64,000 nt of DNA from Chrysemys picta bellii (GCF_011386835.1 NC_088791.1:125340943-125404942), one strand, 5' to 3'. Numbered from the stretch's first letter, positions 9,975-23,090 are shown. A program made the numbers and translations. The notes: generated from the letters alone by a model not told the origin.

Positions 9975-12900
9975 CTGTTTCTGAAAATCAGGCCCTGGTT
10001 TTGCTAGAGTATTCTTTGGATGGCTCAAATGTGGATTATGAATAAACACTATTTTCATTTAATGTAACTGTGAAATGTATTTTGTTGTTTTTAGGATTTA
10101 AGTTTACAGAAAAAAATACTGCATAGATACACAAAGGAAAGAAATAAAGCCATAATCCATTAGATGAGGTGGACCTGCAGAATGACACTGATGACTAGAA
10201 GTTAAGCAATCCCACAAGAAGCAGTGTTTATTCCAGTCTCATGTCAAGGACCGGTTATCTAGTGACTAAAGCAATTTATTATATTTGCCCTATGGACCAT
10301 TCTAAATTGATTAGGTTTTGTGCACTTGTGTTACTTCCAATCTTCCACTGCATCCTATAGAGATATAATTTAGGAAGAGGATGTTTGCAGCAGTCATAAA
10401 ACCCAAACAAACTTCTTCTTTGATTAGATATAGAGGCCAGTGTCACATATGAAAAGTTTTGGATCAAAAATTTTCAGACTAAGATAAACAGTTGGGTTTT
10501 TGATGTTATCACTGAAAGGCAGTTCTAAAACTATAAAATGAGCACACCTTGTTATCTTAGCTGCAAATTGCTTTTGATTTTCAAAGAAATACACAAATGT
10601 TTTCAGAAGGTAACATGTATGGCCTAATCTTTCAAGGTGCTGGACACTCTGAGCTCACTGCCATGGGAGTTGATAGTGTTCAGCGACTTACAGGTAGAGA
10701 AGGCGCGCGTGGAGATGTGTGTGTGTTTCTGTTACGTATAATAGATTTAGAAAACAAAAAACTGGAGGCAGGCTATGGTCTCTGTGGCTTCCGGGTTCAT
10801 AGTGATACTACTAATGGTAGATGGAAATTTCCTTCCTGTGAATATGTTACTATGAGAAAGAAATAGCAAGAGAGACAGTACAACAAAGATAATAAATGGA
10901 CTAAGGCGCATTCTGCCAAGAATAGCCCAGAAGTGTGGGAAGCCAATGATAAAGACTGAAGAAGAGGCAGGTGAAGAGTTATTACTGCCAATCCTCTTCC
11001 TCATACATTTCTTATTGTTATATTTAGATGACTGGGCAACAGAGCATCTTCCTGACTCCTGCACAACTTTTATGCAGAGAAGACCCAACAAGGGATTTCT
11101 TCACAGCAGCACTTCTCTTTCAGAGAGCAGGGGCCCAATCCTGCTTCCATTCAAATCAATGGGAATTGTTCCACTTACTTCAAAGAAGCAGGATCCAGTT
11201 CTTGGATGGTACTTGACTACAAAAGTTCCCCAGACACACTAATCAGTGGCATCTCTGAATCTACCCACTTCCACTCAGAATTAAAACTGCATTTATTTCT
11301 TAGCCATAAAGTGGATTTTTTTTAATACAGCTCACTATGTGATGCTCATGCAATGTAAATCTCATTAATAAAATATAGTAGGGGGCTGATTTTCCTGTCT
11401 CTTACTTCATTGACTCCATTGACTACAATGCAAGGTGAGAATCAAATCCCACATATATGCAAAAAGGGGAAGGGGATGGGGGGGGGGGGTGAGTTAGACC
11501 AATAGGCTTAGATTCTTGGCTGCTGGTGAGGTGCTCACAGCACAAATGATGCTTGGATGCCTGTGTGCCAGGCTGTTATGCTAGCTTTAGAGCAGCCTGA
11601 AGGCTGTTCTAAATTGCACAAGTTGTTAATGGTACCAAGGGGCTGTTATAACATCAGGAGAGCACTGGGACATAGGGAAGACTCAACCATGGTGCCTGTC
11701 CTCCAGTCATACCTCCTATACAAGGTTAAGGGAGGGATGGCAGCATAGGAACCAATGCACTGGCATTACACTACCAGGGAATGTACCTACACTGTACTGA
11801 TCTTTCCACACTTGACTACACTGGCTTTTGGACCATGTTGTACCAGCTGTGTAACACAAATCAGCCCAGCATAGTGGATAATCTGGGACATGGAGTCATA
11901 ACTTTACAATTTCTGACTTTTGTGCATGTAAAATCTCCCCACATAGTTGGTTACAAAGTTATTGTTTATTTTCTGGCTGGAATCCAAACTTCTAAATTGC
12001 TGCCAACTAACAACATTTTTAAATATGAAATATCACCAATGGCTTAATCAAGGAAATGCTGAAGTACAGCCATGCTTTAAAGAAGGATCACAATGAATTA
12101 TTCTTGAGCTCCACGTAATCACAGTGGATAATGAGTATGATTATACTGAACTTACCCAATAAATATGACTCCATCCTTGGGATCAGCTGCAGATGATTTT
12201 CTCTCAAGTCTATTCAATTCTAGCCAAGTCCGTCAATGAGCTGAACCCTCTGAGAGGCCATATTGTCCTCTCTGTTACACCACTGGAGTCCTGTTGACTA
12301 GCGCTGCACTAGCCTGACTGAGAAGGGAATTTTGCTCAAGATGTTGGTGACATTATATTTAATGGGGAAGGTTTTACTATTTTCACAAGTATGGATTATC
12401 ACTGAAGATGGCTCAGTACTCGCGCAATACAGATAGAATAGTCCCAGTTCTACTCTCAGACGCATGGTTTGTCCATGAATTTGGAGAATGCAGTTTACCC
12501 ATCTCTCTAAAATTCTGATGTGTACCCATAAGCAGTGCAAACAGTATGACAGGGTCCTTCATTTTTATTAGTGTGCTGGATAGCTATCTCATGAATACTT
12601 TTTAATTAATTTCTGAAAATAACTTTTAATTGTTGGTCTTGGGGGCAAACCATTCATAATGTTTTGTCTGGCTGACATGCCCAAGTTTCTCTTCTGAGGC
12701 TGGTATTTAAAACAACTATTCATACGAGGTTGGAAGTGAATATTTAAAGATATTGGGCCTGAATGTCAGAGATGAAGACCGTGCTAAATTCTAGTTGAAG
12801 CCAATGTTTGCTGTGGGTATTTGGCAGCTCAGACCCTTTTGTTTATTGTCTATAGCTGTTGCAGGACTGGGATGAAGGAAGAATTGTCTGACTCTGAAAG

Positions 12901-13246
12901 ATGACATAATGGCTACAGATCATATGGCTACAAGAGGGAATGATAAAGTAACTGGTTTTACTATAAAGTGTAAAGATCCACCTGGTACTGAACCATTTTG
13001 TTGAGACAGTGCCCACAGACACTTTCTGGGGCTTGAGACATCCATTCTGATCTGAGGGAGCCTGTGACAAAATGCCTGATGGAGATACAAAGAGCTTTCC
13101 AATATGCAAACTGTTCAACTTGGTTAACCCCCCATATGTGTGTAGCTAAACTTTGCGATCTGCTTAGTGCTATTTCTTGTAACAACATGCTGAGTTAGTA
13201 TTATTCCAACTACTCATGCCCACTGAAGTTCAATGGAAAGCTTTCC
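9975..13246. other. Mostly unique non-coding DNA with short palindromic repeats
   Basis: No gene is supported. Recognisable pieces are short dyad modules at 10,621-10,691 ('ggtgctggacactc...gagttgatagtgttcagc'), 11,120-11,190 ('cccaatcctgcttcc...caatggg...gaagcaggatcc') and 11,586-11,613 (a 28-bp palindrome whose twin is at 39,988), plus a G-run at 11,477-11,491. The 60-115 codon frames in this stretch show no domain. Confidence 0.45.
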
Positions 13247-14530
13247 TGTGACAGTCTGTACCCTTATATTCACCCCTTGTACAAGACCATGGTAAACTTT
13301 ATACAAAGTATGCCTTGTGAGGTATCATTTGAAAACTCATTATTTTTTTTCTAAGCATAATTTGCTAATCATTATTGTCCTGGTAAAATGTGTGTGGCAA
13401 CACTATGTGCAAAATTATAAGATTCTACTGTATAACATTACTGAGACATGTTCCAAATTTAGAAAAGCAGGCACAAACCAGTTTCTCAAAGATAAAAGGC
13501 AAACTGATGCCTCAGCCAGGGGTCAACAAAATCAAATGAACTATCATCTGGTTAAGTGGCCATTCTTTGGCAGGAAAAAGAGTGTGAGTGAGAAATCTAC
13601 ATTTTGGCAAAGAAACAGCTGGAGGATCCCATTGCCCCAAACCTTCTGTCTCCTGAACTTCAGCTAGAGGTGATTTTCAAAGAAAAAGAGAACTATAAGA
13701 AAGGGGAGCAGATACTCCCAAAAGATCTCTTCCTTCATCTCTACTCGTGGCACAACAACACTTGAAGGAAAAAGGAAATATAATTGGGCTGGGGAGAGAT
13801 ACTGGCAGAAAGGAATTCATCCAGTAAGACTGCTAGAACATGTGGTGAGAGAGACCTTTGCTTTGAATTCACTCTAGCTTGTTAAGTTAGGTATTAGTTG
13901 CGTTTTACCTTTTATTTACTTGTAACCAATTATGACTTTTATGCCTCATTACTTGTAATCACTTAAAATCTATCTTTCTGTAGTTAAATAAACTTGTTTT
14001 ATTGTTTTATCTCAGCCAGTGTGCTTGGATTGAAATGTTTGGACAACTCCATTTGCGCTAAAGATGGTGCATAACATTTTCTATTAATAAAACGATGGAC
14101 TTTATATAAGCTTGTATTGTCCAGGAGAGGGCTGGGCAGTACAAGACACATGTTTCTCAGAAAGCCTGGGACTGGGAATTTCCTGGTGTTGATCTGCAGT
14201 GTAATTCAAGAATAGCTGATTGTAGCATTCTTGAAAAATAGCTGGAAATAATTTACATACTGAAGACTGTGTGTGAGCAGGCCAGGAGTGGTTGCTCTCA
14301 TAGTGAAGGAGTGTAAAAGGCACCCAGGTTGGAGAACTGAGGGAACACAGCTGTTCAAAAGTCCAGATTGTACCCTGGGGAATGTCATACTCCCATTGTC
14401 TTAAACAGGCTATCAGAGACTGGCCTGGTTCCATGCTGAATAGGCACCAGTCTGTTGCAAGGGACGGTGTGTCTTGGAGACTGGTGACTAGACTCTTCCA
14501 AACGCAGAGGTCTTAGAAGCACCACTAGTT
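13247..14530 (+). repeat. LTR-like repeat (probable solo LTR, class uncertain)
   Basis: The block opens with TGTGACAGTC at 13,247 and resembles dispersed retroviral-type LTR sequence I associate with turtle genomes. Poly-A signals sit at 13,985 ('aaataaac') and 14,086 ('aataaaac') in the sense direction, where an LTR R-region would end. No gag, pol or env frames lie next to it. The right end is not visible as a clean CA terminus, so the end coordinate is approximate. Old and diverged. Confidence 0.5.
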
Positions 14531-15890
14531 TTCAGTGCCAGACACCCTAGCCCACAGCAGTGAAAGCAAGTCACTGTGGGCAGGTCCGCTAAGTTTTGCC
14601 AGTCTAAGAAGGTCAGCATACAAACTAAGAGAATCACTGTACAGGCAGTCTGAGCCACAACCTGTGCAGTTAAGCATGGTGATGATGGGCCTCTCCTTTC
14701 TTCTTAATCAAGGAAATATTGATGCAGTTTTGAGTACAATAACTCAAAACATTGGCTGCTATTGATTAAGGGGAAAAGAAGTGTAGGCTGAGCAGTTTGT
14801 GTCTACTGCCTCCTGTAGCTAAAAAAGCATAAGAATCAGTTTGACCATCAGAACTGACAATGAGGGAGAAGATAGGACAGTTAGAAGAGAGGGAAAAAAG
14901 ACATAGGGTAGTTTTCTTTCACTGTTTTGGCTCTTTATGGGTATTTCCAAAGAACGGAGAGAACAGACATTAGCTCAATCATCTCTTCACAAAAACCTTG
15001 CCTTAGAATTTGGTATTTACTGGACAAAATAAGTGATTCTTGAGGAGTCTTTGGTGGCTTTGCATGACCTCTTGACACATCTGTCTCTCTGACAACTCCT
15101 AATCTCTTCTAGAATTATACATGTAATAATTCAAGAGAAGATTCTACTATGCTACTTATAGATATTGGGCAGCTTAGATACTACATTAGCAGAGAATGGC
15201 ATAAATCTGTCTTCTGAACTCATTTGAACTGGCCAAAGGCTTTTTCCACAGGCATATGTGAATTGTTCAAGAAAGGCTGTGCTATTTACACTGGGCTATT
15301 GTACATTAGTTCTTGTTAACTTTTGTCCTTTTCTTCTTGTGTGTAGTTAAGAATGTTGGCTCTTTAGGGAAGGTAATGTACCATGCTATGTTAATGCTAG
15401 TTAATACTAATAGTTTGCTTACATTTATTTTGGTCATTATCAATAAACAAATCCAACCATTTCCCCTATTTTTTTCTGCCACTTTGAACCATATTCATCT
15501 TCTTGTGTGTTGCCTTTTTGTTTTTCATTAAATTTTAAAGGAACTCCTGAGAATAGTCGCTTCTGAAGTCTGAAGGATATTTTCCAGATGCTGAAGTAAA
15601 GGCTATAGAGTAAGGCTAACTGCTTGCCACATTTCTGAATTTCTGTCTCTGTCTGACAGATCAGTTAACTTGCTAGAATCACAGCTACTTGTTTTGTTTA
15701 ATTATGTAACTGTCACACATCCACATCTTAGCTGGGATGTGCTCCTCCAACCAGGAGCAGATGAATTCTGTACAACTGTTGAGACCATGCAGGGCATAGC
15801 AATCTTGACGAATTCATTCTGCCAAGTCTGCAAAGGCCAAATATGTAGTCCTGACTTTGTTTTCAGGGTTTTTGAAAATGTGATCCTTTT
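14531..15890. other. Non-coding stretch
   Basis: Unique-looking AT-rich DNA with no recognised repeat or gene. A 187-codon frame starting at 15,670 runs into the GC-rich MITE that follows and is not a gene. Confidence 0.4.
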
Positions 15891-15898
15891 GTTCATTG

Positions 15899-16244
15899 CA
15901 GGGCCAGCTCCAGGCACCAGCCGACCAAGCACGTGCTTGGGGCGGCACCTTGTAAGGGGCGGCGCTCGGGGTATTTTTTGTTGTTGGTGGTTTTGGTTCA
16001 GCGGGGCGGTGCTCGGGGGGGTTGTTTTTGGTTCGGCGGGGCGGCTCTGCGGGGGGGTAGTTTTTGGTTCGGCGGGGTGGCGCTGGGTTTGGTTTTGTTT
16101 TTGGTTCGGCGGGGCAGCACTGGGAGGGGTGGTTTTGTTTTTGTTTCGGCGGGGTGGCGCTGGGGGGGGGGGGGGGTTGCTATGGCGGGGTGTTTTTTTT
16201 TTTTTTTTTTGCTTGGGGCGGCAAAGAAGTTAGAGCCGGCCCTG
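15899..16244. mobile_element. hAT MITE, CAGGGCC(A/G)GCTC termini
   Basis: The left end CAGGGCCAGCTC and right end GAGCCGGCCCTG are inverted with one mismatch. The 8-bp flanks GTTCATTG (15,891-15,898) and GTTCAGTG (16,245-16,252) differ at one base, consistent with an old hAT target duplication. The interior is a diverged tandem array of about 50 bp units built on 'ttttggttcggcggggcggc', with runs of G and T. The same termini occur at 30,083 and 53,417 with different interiors. Confidence 0.85.
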
Positions 16245-16252
16245 GTTCAGTG

Positions 16253-16700
16253 TCTCTGAAGCAGTGAGATATTCTGATTTCCTCTTTCTCTCTCAGATCT
16301 GATCCACTTTGACATATATGATTTGGCTTTTATTTTTTCAGGCTTCTGGAAATCAGTTGAATATTACCTGGCTCATCCATTTCTGTATAACTTTTCTTTT
16401 TTAATTCCTGTTTTCTATGTGTGCTATTTATATTTGTCTCTGTATTTTTAAAAAACTTTCTTGTCATAAATTTATTTAGGGCGAAACTGTGATCGCCTTA
16501 GTCATGCAAGCAGTCCTGTTCAGTGCAATGGGACTACTTTTGTGAGTAAGGCAATCACAACTGGTATTCAATAAACATTCATTTTGCTTTTGGTAAATCT
16601 CAACAATTTCCTTCTACATTTTTCTTTGCTTTTCACTGAGCCCCCAACCACTGAACTACCTCTTCAGTTTTTGGCTTGAACAATAACAATGTGCTGAAGA
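16253..16700. other. Non-coding stretch
   Basis: AT-rich DNA without gene signal. A short imperfect dyad lies at 16,480-16,565 ('gggcgaaactgtgatcgcctta...taaggcaatcacaactgg'). Confidence 0.4.
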
Positions 16701-16790
16701 AAGCAACAGAGAGTCCTGTGGCACCTTTAAGACTAACAGATGTATTGGAGCATAAGCTTTCGTGGGTGAATACCCATGTTCTGAAGAGAT
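16701..16790 (+). repeat. Dispersed reptile repeat fragment ('cctgtggcacctttaagactaacag')
   Basis: The block 'gagtcctgtggcacctttaagactaacagatg...gagcataagctttcgtgggtgaatacccat' matches a repeat I recognise as common in reptile genomes. It contains a small hairpin, 'tgggtgaataccca'. I associate it with Penelope-like or SINE-type retroelements, but the class is uncertain. Confidence 0.5.
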
Positions 16791-16799
16791 ATATTTAAG

Positions 16800-18100
16800 C
16801 AGAGTTTCTTTTTTATAATTCTGCAAACCATCAAGAGTCTCAGTGTGACTGGTGGGTTTGGAGGGTGTACAACTTGAGATATTTTAAAGAACTCTGATTT
16901 TCAGAGTCCACTATCCAGAAATCAGAAAATTTGGGGGGGTGGGCGGGTCTCGAGTTTGGTATCCACAGTCACTAGATATTTGGAAAATCTTGGTACTTCG
17001 TTCCTTAAAGAAAAAAGAATATAGCACAAGGGAGAACTGATCAAGATCTCCATACACAAAAGTTCAGGCTCTTAGGAAGAATGAAATGAGAGAGCCAGGG
17101 GCATAGCTTTGTTTTACTTTGGCTTGTACCAATATGTGAAAATATGTTCTTTGTTTTACATTACCTTATTTTGGCAGCTGCACAGTGACGAAAGGCAGAA
17201 ATAAAACTTGCAACAGATGAGAGATCATTTTCAAAGTCAATTTTTCAGCAGTAAACCTTTCATAGGAAACAATCCTGTCTCAAGCTAAAAGACTTAACAA
17301 TGTACCAGAGGGCATTTGTACCCTGTGCGGGGGTTCTGTTGTATATGAAAGCCAAAAGAACATAGCTGGACTTATCACCAAATAGCTCACATTTTGAAGT
17401 ATAAACGTTGTTCCAGGGGGTCTATCAAGAGCTTAATTCAGCTCTGAAGTGCAGTAGTTTCTTAATGACATTTCTCACTCTTACTAAATCAAATTGGATG
17501 ATGTGTTGCGGGCAGGGAAAAGAGCTGTACTTGGAAATGCCACTTCCCCATCTCACCCCCCCCCCAATCCAAAAACACAGAAAATAAAGATTCTGCTGTG
17601 GATAGGTGGTCTGTGCTGACTTATGTCCTTATTGAACACTTTGCCATTAATATGCATATTATAAGGTCATAAATATTGTATTTTGACATTCAGAGACCAT
17701 ATAATATAGACATACACTAGCCCCAATGGGAATCTTGAGTGCGCAGGAAATGCAGGATTGGGTCCATACTATAAACTCATGCAATTAGACCTCTGGAGAG
17801 CAAGCAGATTAATTTTTATGGATGTTACTTTATCCTTTGAGAATGTCTGTGTTTTTTGTGTGAAAGAGAAAGTTCAGTAAATGTTAGTGCTCATAAAAGT
17901 GATTTTTTTTTGTTTCTTTATAAAAAAAACCCTCTTCCATTGCACCTCAGCCCCGAACTGCAACAAGCCTGCTATTCACAGCATGGCATGTCTCAAACAG
18001 TGACTAGCAATCATGCCAAATCATTGTGGTTTTGGGATACAGAAAAAACGTGACTATTATTCTTTATTAGTAGTATTACTGCATTGTCTAGATGCCCTAG
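16800..18100. other. Non-coding stretch
   Basis: No gene or clear repeat. Short G-run at 16,932-16,945 and C-run near 17,560. Confidence 0.4.
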
Positions 18101-18119
18101 CAGAGATTGGGGCCAGATT

Positions 18120-18335
18120 CTGCTACACACAGTAAGAGTCTGTACCCTGAAGAGCTTTATATGCTAAACAGACAAGAGAGAAAATGGGTGAACAGGGAAA
18201 AAGAGACACAGAGTGGTAAAGTGACATGCCAAAAGTCACACAGCAGGTCAGTAATTGAGCCATGAATAAAACTCAGGTCTACTAACTCTCAATCCTGTGT
18301 CTTAATCACTGGACCACGCTACCTCTCCAGCACTG
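18120..18335 (-). repeat. MIR-type SINE (antisense)
   Basis: The order of modules is the reverse complement of MIR: 'agagtggtaaagtgacatgccaaaagtcacacagcaggtcagt', then 'ctcaggtctactaactctcaatcctgtgtcttaatcactggaccacgctac'. The last part corresponds to the tRNA-derived head. Diverged but almost full length. Confidence 0.75.
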
Positions 18336-18339
18336 AGAA

Positions 18340-19145
18340 ACAAGTTGATACCAGCAGACTTATTTTTCACTTGTGACCGAGATTCAAGGAGTACTTAGCT
18401 AGTGTATAAACACACAGCCTTCTAATGGAAGTTTGTATTCCAGTGTTCAGGAAAAAGTAGTACATCATATCTAACCTACTTGGGTATAATGGATACTTTT
18501 TAAATGAATAAAGTGTATTTGAAAACAATATAAAAGTATAATGATCCTATGGATTTAGCCTTTACAAAAAATTATATATGCAGATATTTATGTACCTGAA
18601 TTCCAACACCTTCAGCAATAATTAATATTTTACAGTGATTACGTACTGGAAAATAACTAAAATAATATAGGTTTTATGTATATTCTCTCACTGACTTCTT
18701 TAGCAAAGGTGATTCTTTTACAAGTCAAAAAAAAGTTTTTGGTGCAAACTCTACCACGGTTGTGAAAATTAAGATGAAATATAGTTTCTCATCATCGGTA
18801 CTAAAAAAGATTATGTAGTTAGAATTTAACTATGTTTTGCTGAGCATGTGCAATATTGAATAGAATCTAGCTCATTTTTCTCTACTTGTATTAGCTCTGC
18901 AGCACTAAATAGTAAGAACTTGGGTGAAAGGGGGTAAATAGTTAAGAACCATGATTCAGTAATACATAGGGAGCAAATATGCTGAGTAAGAAGGTGCCAT
19001 GTGTATTATTTTCTTTCTCTTTTTCTACAAAATGATTCAGGGCATTGCTATAAAGTCATTTCACTAGGGCCAGTAATGCTGATATGATCATAACGTCTCA
19101 AGAAACGATTTAAGTCAGGTGTCTTGTTGCTAAATTGTTGGAGAT
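18340..19145. other. Non-coding stretch
   Basis: AT-rich unique sequence; nothing recognised. Confidence 0.4.
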
Positions 19146-19165
19146 AATGAAATTCAAAATCAATG

Positions 19166-19291
19166 GGCCTTGATTCAGCAAAACACTTAAGCACATGCTT
19201 AACTTTAAGCATAAAAGTCCCATAGAAGTCAGTAGACAACTCATATGCTTAAAGTTAAGCATGTGCTTAAGTACTTCCATGAATCAATGCC
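19166..19291. repeat. Palindromic short element
   Basis: Two arms of about 46 bp are inverted copies: 'cttgattcag...cacttaagcacatgcttaactttaagcat' (19,166-19,212) and 'atgcttaaagttaagcatgtgcttaag...gaatcaatgcc' (19,245-19,291), separated by about 32 bp. It fits a small MITE-like palindrome; related cores with 'tgacttcaatggg' occur across the window. Confidence 0.65.
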
Positions 19292-19787
19292 AGAGTCCAG
19301 CCTTCCAGGGTATCTTCAGCATTTGAAAGGCAGAAGGAGTTTATTTTATTCCTGCTGTAGGTTACTGACTTAAAAGGAAAAGTGTCAGTAGAAAAGAAAA
19401 GAAAAGAATCATACTTCTGACTGAACATTGTTTTCCTATTATTGTTACCAGTAGCATCTAAAATGACTAACTGAAATAGATTAGAGACAAAACAATGTTT
19501 TGTTGTTTGTCTCCCCTCCCTCCTCCCCCTCCCCCCGTTAACTGGGCATTGTGCAATACTTTCTATATGTTCAGTTCCACTGTTTCCCCTGTAGAATCAG
19601 TTAGTTTCCCTTCTTGATCCTGCTAGTTCTTTCACAAAGCAACCAGGGAGGGGGAAAAAAAACCTTTTTAAAGTAATAGAAAGTGATTGTTGGGGGGGGG
19701 GGGCACAAAAATTGGTAGGAGGCATGTCCCAATATAATACCTGAAACTACTTGTAACTTTTTTTAAATTGACTATATTTCAAGTTGA
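19292..19787. other. Non-coding stretch
   Basis: Unique-looking sequence with a C-rich run (19,511-19,537) and a G-run (19,694-19,704). No gene seen. Confidence 0.35.
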
Positions 19788-20225
19788 TTCACAGATTCCA
19801 AGACCAGAAAGGACCACTGTGATCATCCAGTCTCACTTCCTGTATAACACAGGCCATTGAATTTCCCCAAAATAATTCCTAGAGCATATATTTTAGAAAA
19901 AGATCTTGATTTAAAAATTTAATCTAATCTTAATTTAAAAATTGACAGTGATGAAGAATCTACCATGACCCTTGTTCCAATGGTTAATTACCCCCACTGT
20001 TAAACAGTTACACTTATTTCCAGCCTGAATTTGTCTACCAGCTATTGGACAGTGTTTTACCTTTCTTTGCTAGATTGAAGACCAAATATCAAATATTTAT
20101 TCCCCATGTAGGTACTTATAGATTGTAATCAAGTTACCACTTAACCATCTCTCTGTTAAGATAAACACAGTGTCCCTTTAATTTTTTTCAAGTAACGTGC
20201 TTGAGTCTTTCCTAGATTATTCATG
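19788..20225 (-). mobile_element. CR1 LINE 3' fragment (antisense)
   Basis: The module 'agaccagaaaggaccactgtgatcatccagtctcacttcctgtataacacaggcca' is the antisense of a CR1 3' untranslated end. The following sequence up to about 20,225 corresponds to the antisense end of the reverse-transcriptase frame, with stops. 5'-truncated and old. Confidence 0.75.
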
Positions 20226-20750
20226 ACAGTACAGCAGACAATCCAAAGTATTGTTCTAGTTTATAACATTGTGTCTGTTTTACTATTGTGTTTTTGGCCA
20301 ATCACTTATTATTTTTTATACTCTATAATATAAAAAATGTTCCTATAAACAAAAGAACAACTACTGAAGAGTCTACATTTTTAATTTAATTTGATTTGAT
20401 AGAAAACCAACCATCAGTAATTAGAGAGACACAGTGTAATAGTTTAAAAGTTTAAAATGTAGTGAGCTAGAGCCTCAGCTGATGTACGTCGTCCGAGTTC
20501 CATTCACTTCCTTGACGAGACACCAATTTAACTAGTTGACATCTGGTGCAATTGTGATTTATTTTTAAAAAAATAGATGAAGGTTAGAAAGGGATTAGTT
20601 TAGATTATCTCTATGTCTGCTCGTTTTCTGTGATGATATATGCTATCTTTACCAGTTGTACAAAAGAGATGTCATGTACTGAAGTTTTCTAAAATAAATA
20701 TTAATTAATGTTTTACATTTCAACCGTCTTTTGACCAATTATATCAAATC
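20226..20750. other. Non-coding stretch
   Basis: AT-rich DNA without recognised features. Confidence 0.4.
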
Positions 20751-20754
20751 ACTT

Positions 20755-20930
20755 CACAAAGATTAGCATCATTGTTCTCCGTTTTATAGGTGGTGATACT
20801 GAGGTACAAAGAGGTTCAGTGACTTGTCCAAGGTCATACAGTGAGTCAATAGCAAGGTCACACAATGAGTGGTGCCTGATTCCCAGCTTTCTGCCCTTAA
20901 CAACTGAACTACAGGATTTATAAGATGAAA
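20755..20930 (-). repeat. MIR-type SINE (antisense)
   Basis: Carries 'ctccgttttataggtggtgatactgaggtacaaagaggttcagtgacttgtccaaggtcatacag', which is the reverse complement of the conserved MIR core, followed by a diverged head region. Confidence 0.8.
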
Positions 20931-20934
20931 ACAC

Positions 20935-22290
20935 TGAAAGGACAGGTCATGGGATGATAGTACTCCTAAATACATGGCAAAACAAAATGACAAACTTATG
21001 AAGTATGAACAGTCCTCAAAAGTATTTTGAACAAGTAACCATATTTTCATTTGAACCAATATATTTTTTAAAACATCAGGACACCCTGCAGTATGTTTGC
21101 TTCTTACACATCTCCCTCCCCTCCCAAAATATATCACTCACTGTGAAGCAGATGGGAAGGGGGGGAGGGCAAAGAAGGGGTACTTTTTGTTTTTTTTCTA
21201 ACTGGGATAACAATTGGATCCCCACAGCCTTCCATTTCTCTTCGGAAACATAGGAACCCAAATTGGATAGAAAGATAGCCTGAAGAATCTTACTGTCATG
21301 GAAACAAGTCACCATTAATGAGCTTTCTAATAAGTGATTAACACCTGAATGCCATACATAATTATTGATTGGGAATCCAAATGTACACAGAGCAACCGCA
21401 GTGCCAGAAGTCTGGATAATGAGCAAACAAACAAGTTATCTCACAGTTTCTTCTTTCCATCACTTTACTGAGTAGTGCTAGTTACATACAATACGGGCTT
21501 CCTTTCACATCAGAAGCCACAGAAAGTTTCCTAATTCGGAGCTGACAAACTGCTATGTGGAAAAAGAGCTTCTCACACTACTGCTGAATTGCTCCTCTTC
21601 CCCCATCGACCTTATTCCACTCAATAGTTACACTTCCCAGGAGTCAAGATGACTCTCTCACCTACCTCAGAGGTTTGTGGTGAGGCTGCCATGAATCAGG
21701 ACAGGGAGCTTGCTTCTTGTTAGCAGGGAATTAGAAGACATTAACAAAACTCCATCCCCCCATATAACTAACCTAACACATTTTCACGCCAGAGCCACTT
21801 TTCGCAACACTTGTTTGCTGAACCAAAGAAGAAAACAAGTCAGTGGCTGCCAGAAAGACCAAGCTTGTCCCAATGCGAAAGCAGCTCTGTGCCACTGGCA
21901 CTGCCAAGGTAAAACTCGCACTGGAAGAGACAGCCAGAGGTGCTGCAGGGAGATGCCTGACATGACTTCTCCGGACGGAGGGGAGGGGACGGTACCTTTC
22001 AGTGCAAGAGAGACACGCTGGTGCGCAGGAGCTATCGCCACCAAACTCAATCTCCTTCCCTAGCTCTCCTCTGCCCTCTTCGACTCCCTCAGCCCCCTTC
22101 TGCCCTCGCTGGCTCGCCTCCCCCCAATTTCTTCGCTTCCCCTACTTGTTTCCTCTTCATTTCCCCCTCCTCTTACGCCTTCCTTCCTCTGCCCTCCGCA
22201 GCGTCCCTTTCCACTCTCCCCCTCTTCCCCTTCTCCACCTAGCTCTTCCTCTTCCCAGCCCCTTTCTTCTTACTCCCCTCCACACCCCCA
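20935..22290. other. Non-coding stretch flanking the CpG island
   Basis: Unique-looking DNA. From about 22,020 it becomes pyrimidine-rich on the plus strand (CTCCCTC tracts), which produces Ser/Pro/Leu-rich pseudo-frames such as 22,002-22,478. No domain is recognisable. Confidence 0.4.
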
Positions 22291-22796
22291 TGACAGATTT
22301 GGTGCGGGGCCACCCCGCCCAGGCTTCCCGTGTCCCAAGCGCCCAGACGCTGCCTGCAAACTTCACTGGCGCTACAGCGGGCTCCAAACGCATCCCTACA
22401 AGCTCCCGAGCAAACCCCAAGGTGCAGCCTGCGCCGCCAGCCCGGGGAGCCTCGCCTCCTGCTGCGCCCCTTGGCTAGAGCCACCGTGATCCCGCCTCGC
22501 CTCTAACCCTGGCCCGTTCCCAGGTGGCTAACCTGATCTTTTCGATGCCCAGCCGGAGCCATAGGAGGGTTTGCGCTGACTGGAGGACCGGCCTTTTGGG
22601 GTTATTCCGCAGGGCTGTGCTCAGGACGGGCGGGAGTGTTTAATCCACCAGGCTGAGTTTTAGGGAGCAGCCCACAGGCGGCACGGTGCCTGCTGCACTG
22701 GATTGCTCTGAGGAGTCAGTGCAGGGATGGGGCTAGATCGGGGGGGAGGGGGAGGCGCTAAGCGAATTGAGTTAGTTTTGGGGGTCCCTGCTGGGA

Positions 22797-23090
22797 CGAG
22801 GCATAGGGGAGTACTGCACGCAGGAATGGGGGCATTAGGGAGTACTGCACATATGGGGTACTGGGGGCCCTGCGGGGATGGGGAAGAGGAGAGAACTGCA
22901 CACAGGGATGGGGCATTAGGGAGTATTGCATACAGGGATGGGGCACTAAGGGGTATTGAATACAGGAGAGGGGCATAGGGGAGTACTGCACACAGGGATG
23001 GGGCATTAGGGAGTATTGCATACAGGGATGGGGCACTAGGGGGTATTGAATACAGGAGAGGGGCATTAGGGGAGAACTGCACACACGGGG
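22797..23090. repeat. Minisatellite with higher-order unit
   Basis: Tandem units of about 31-33 bp built on 'gggagtactgcacacagggatggggcattag'. Three variant units (ending gcattag, gcactaag and gagaggggcat) form a higher-order block of about 92 bp seen at roughly 22,892-22,983 and again at 22,984-23,077 with few differences. Leading copies from 22,797 are more diverged. It lies inside the CpG island. Frames through it (such as 22,660-23,100 antisense) are repeats of the same translated unit, not a gene. Confidence 0.8.

Noticed and set aside
15670..16259. 187- and 108-residue frames
   Set aside because: The frames run through the G/T-rich tandem interior of a hAT MITE and give Gly/Val/Phe repeats.
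22002..22484. 158-residue Pro/Ser/Leu-rich frame and antisense Arg/Gly-rich frames
   Set aside because: These are translations of pyrimidine-rich and GC-rich DNA at the edge of the CpG island; no domain, and no support for a start or splice site.
22797..23090. CRISPR-like direct repeats
   Set aside because: The units are contiguous with no unique spacers and lie in a vertebrate-type genome; it is a minisatellite.
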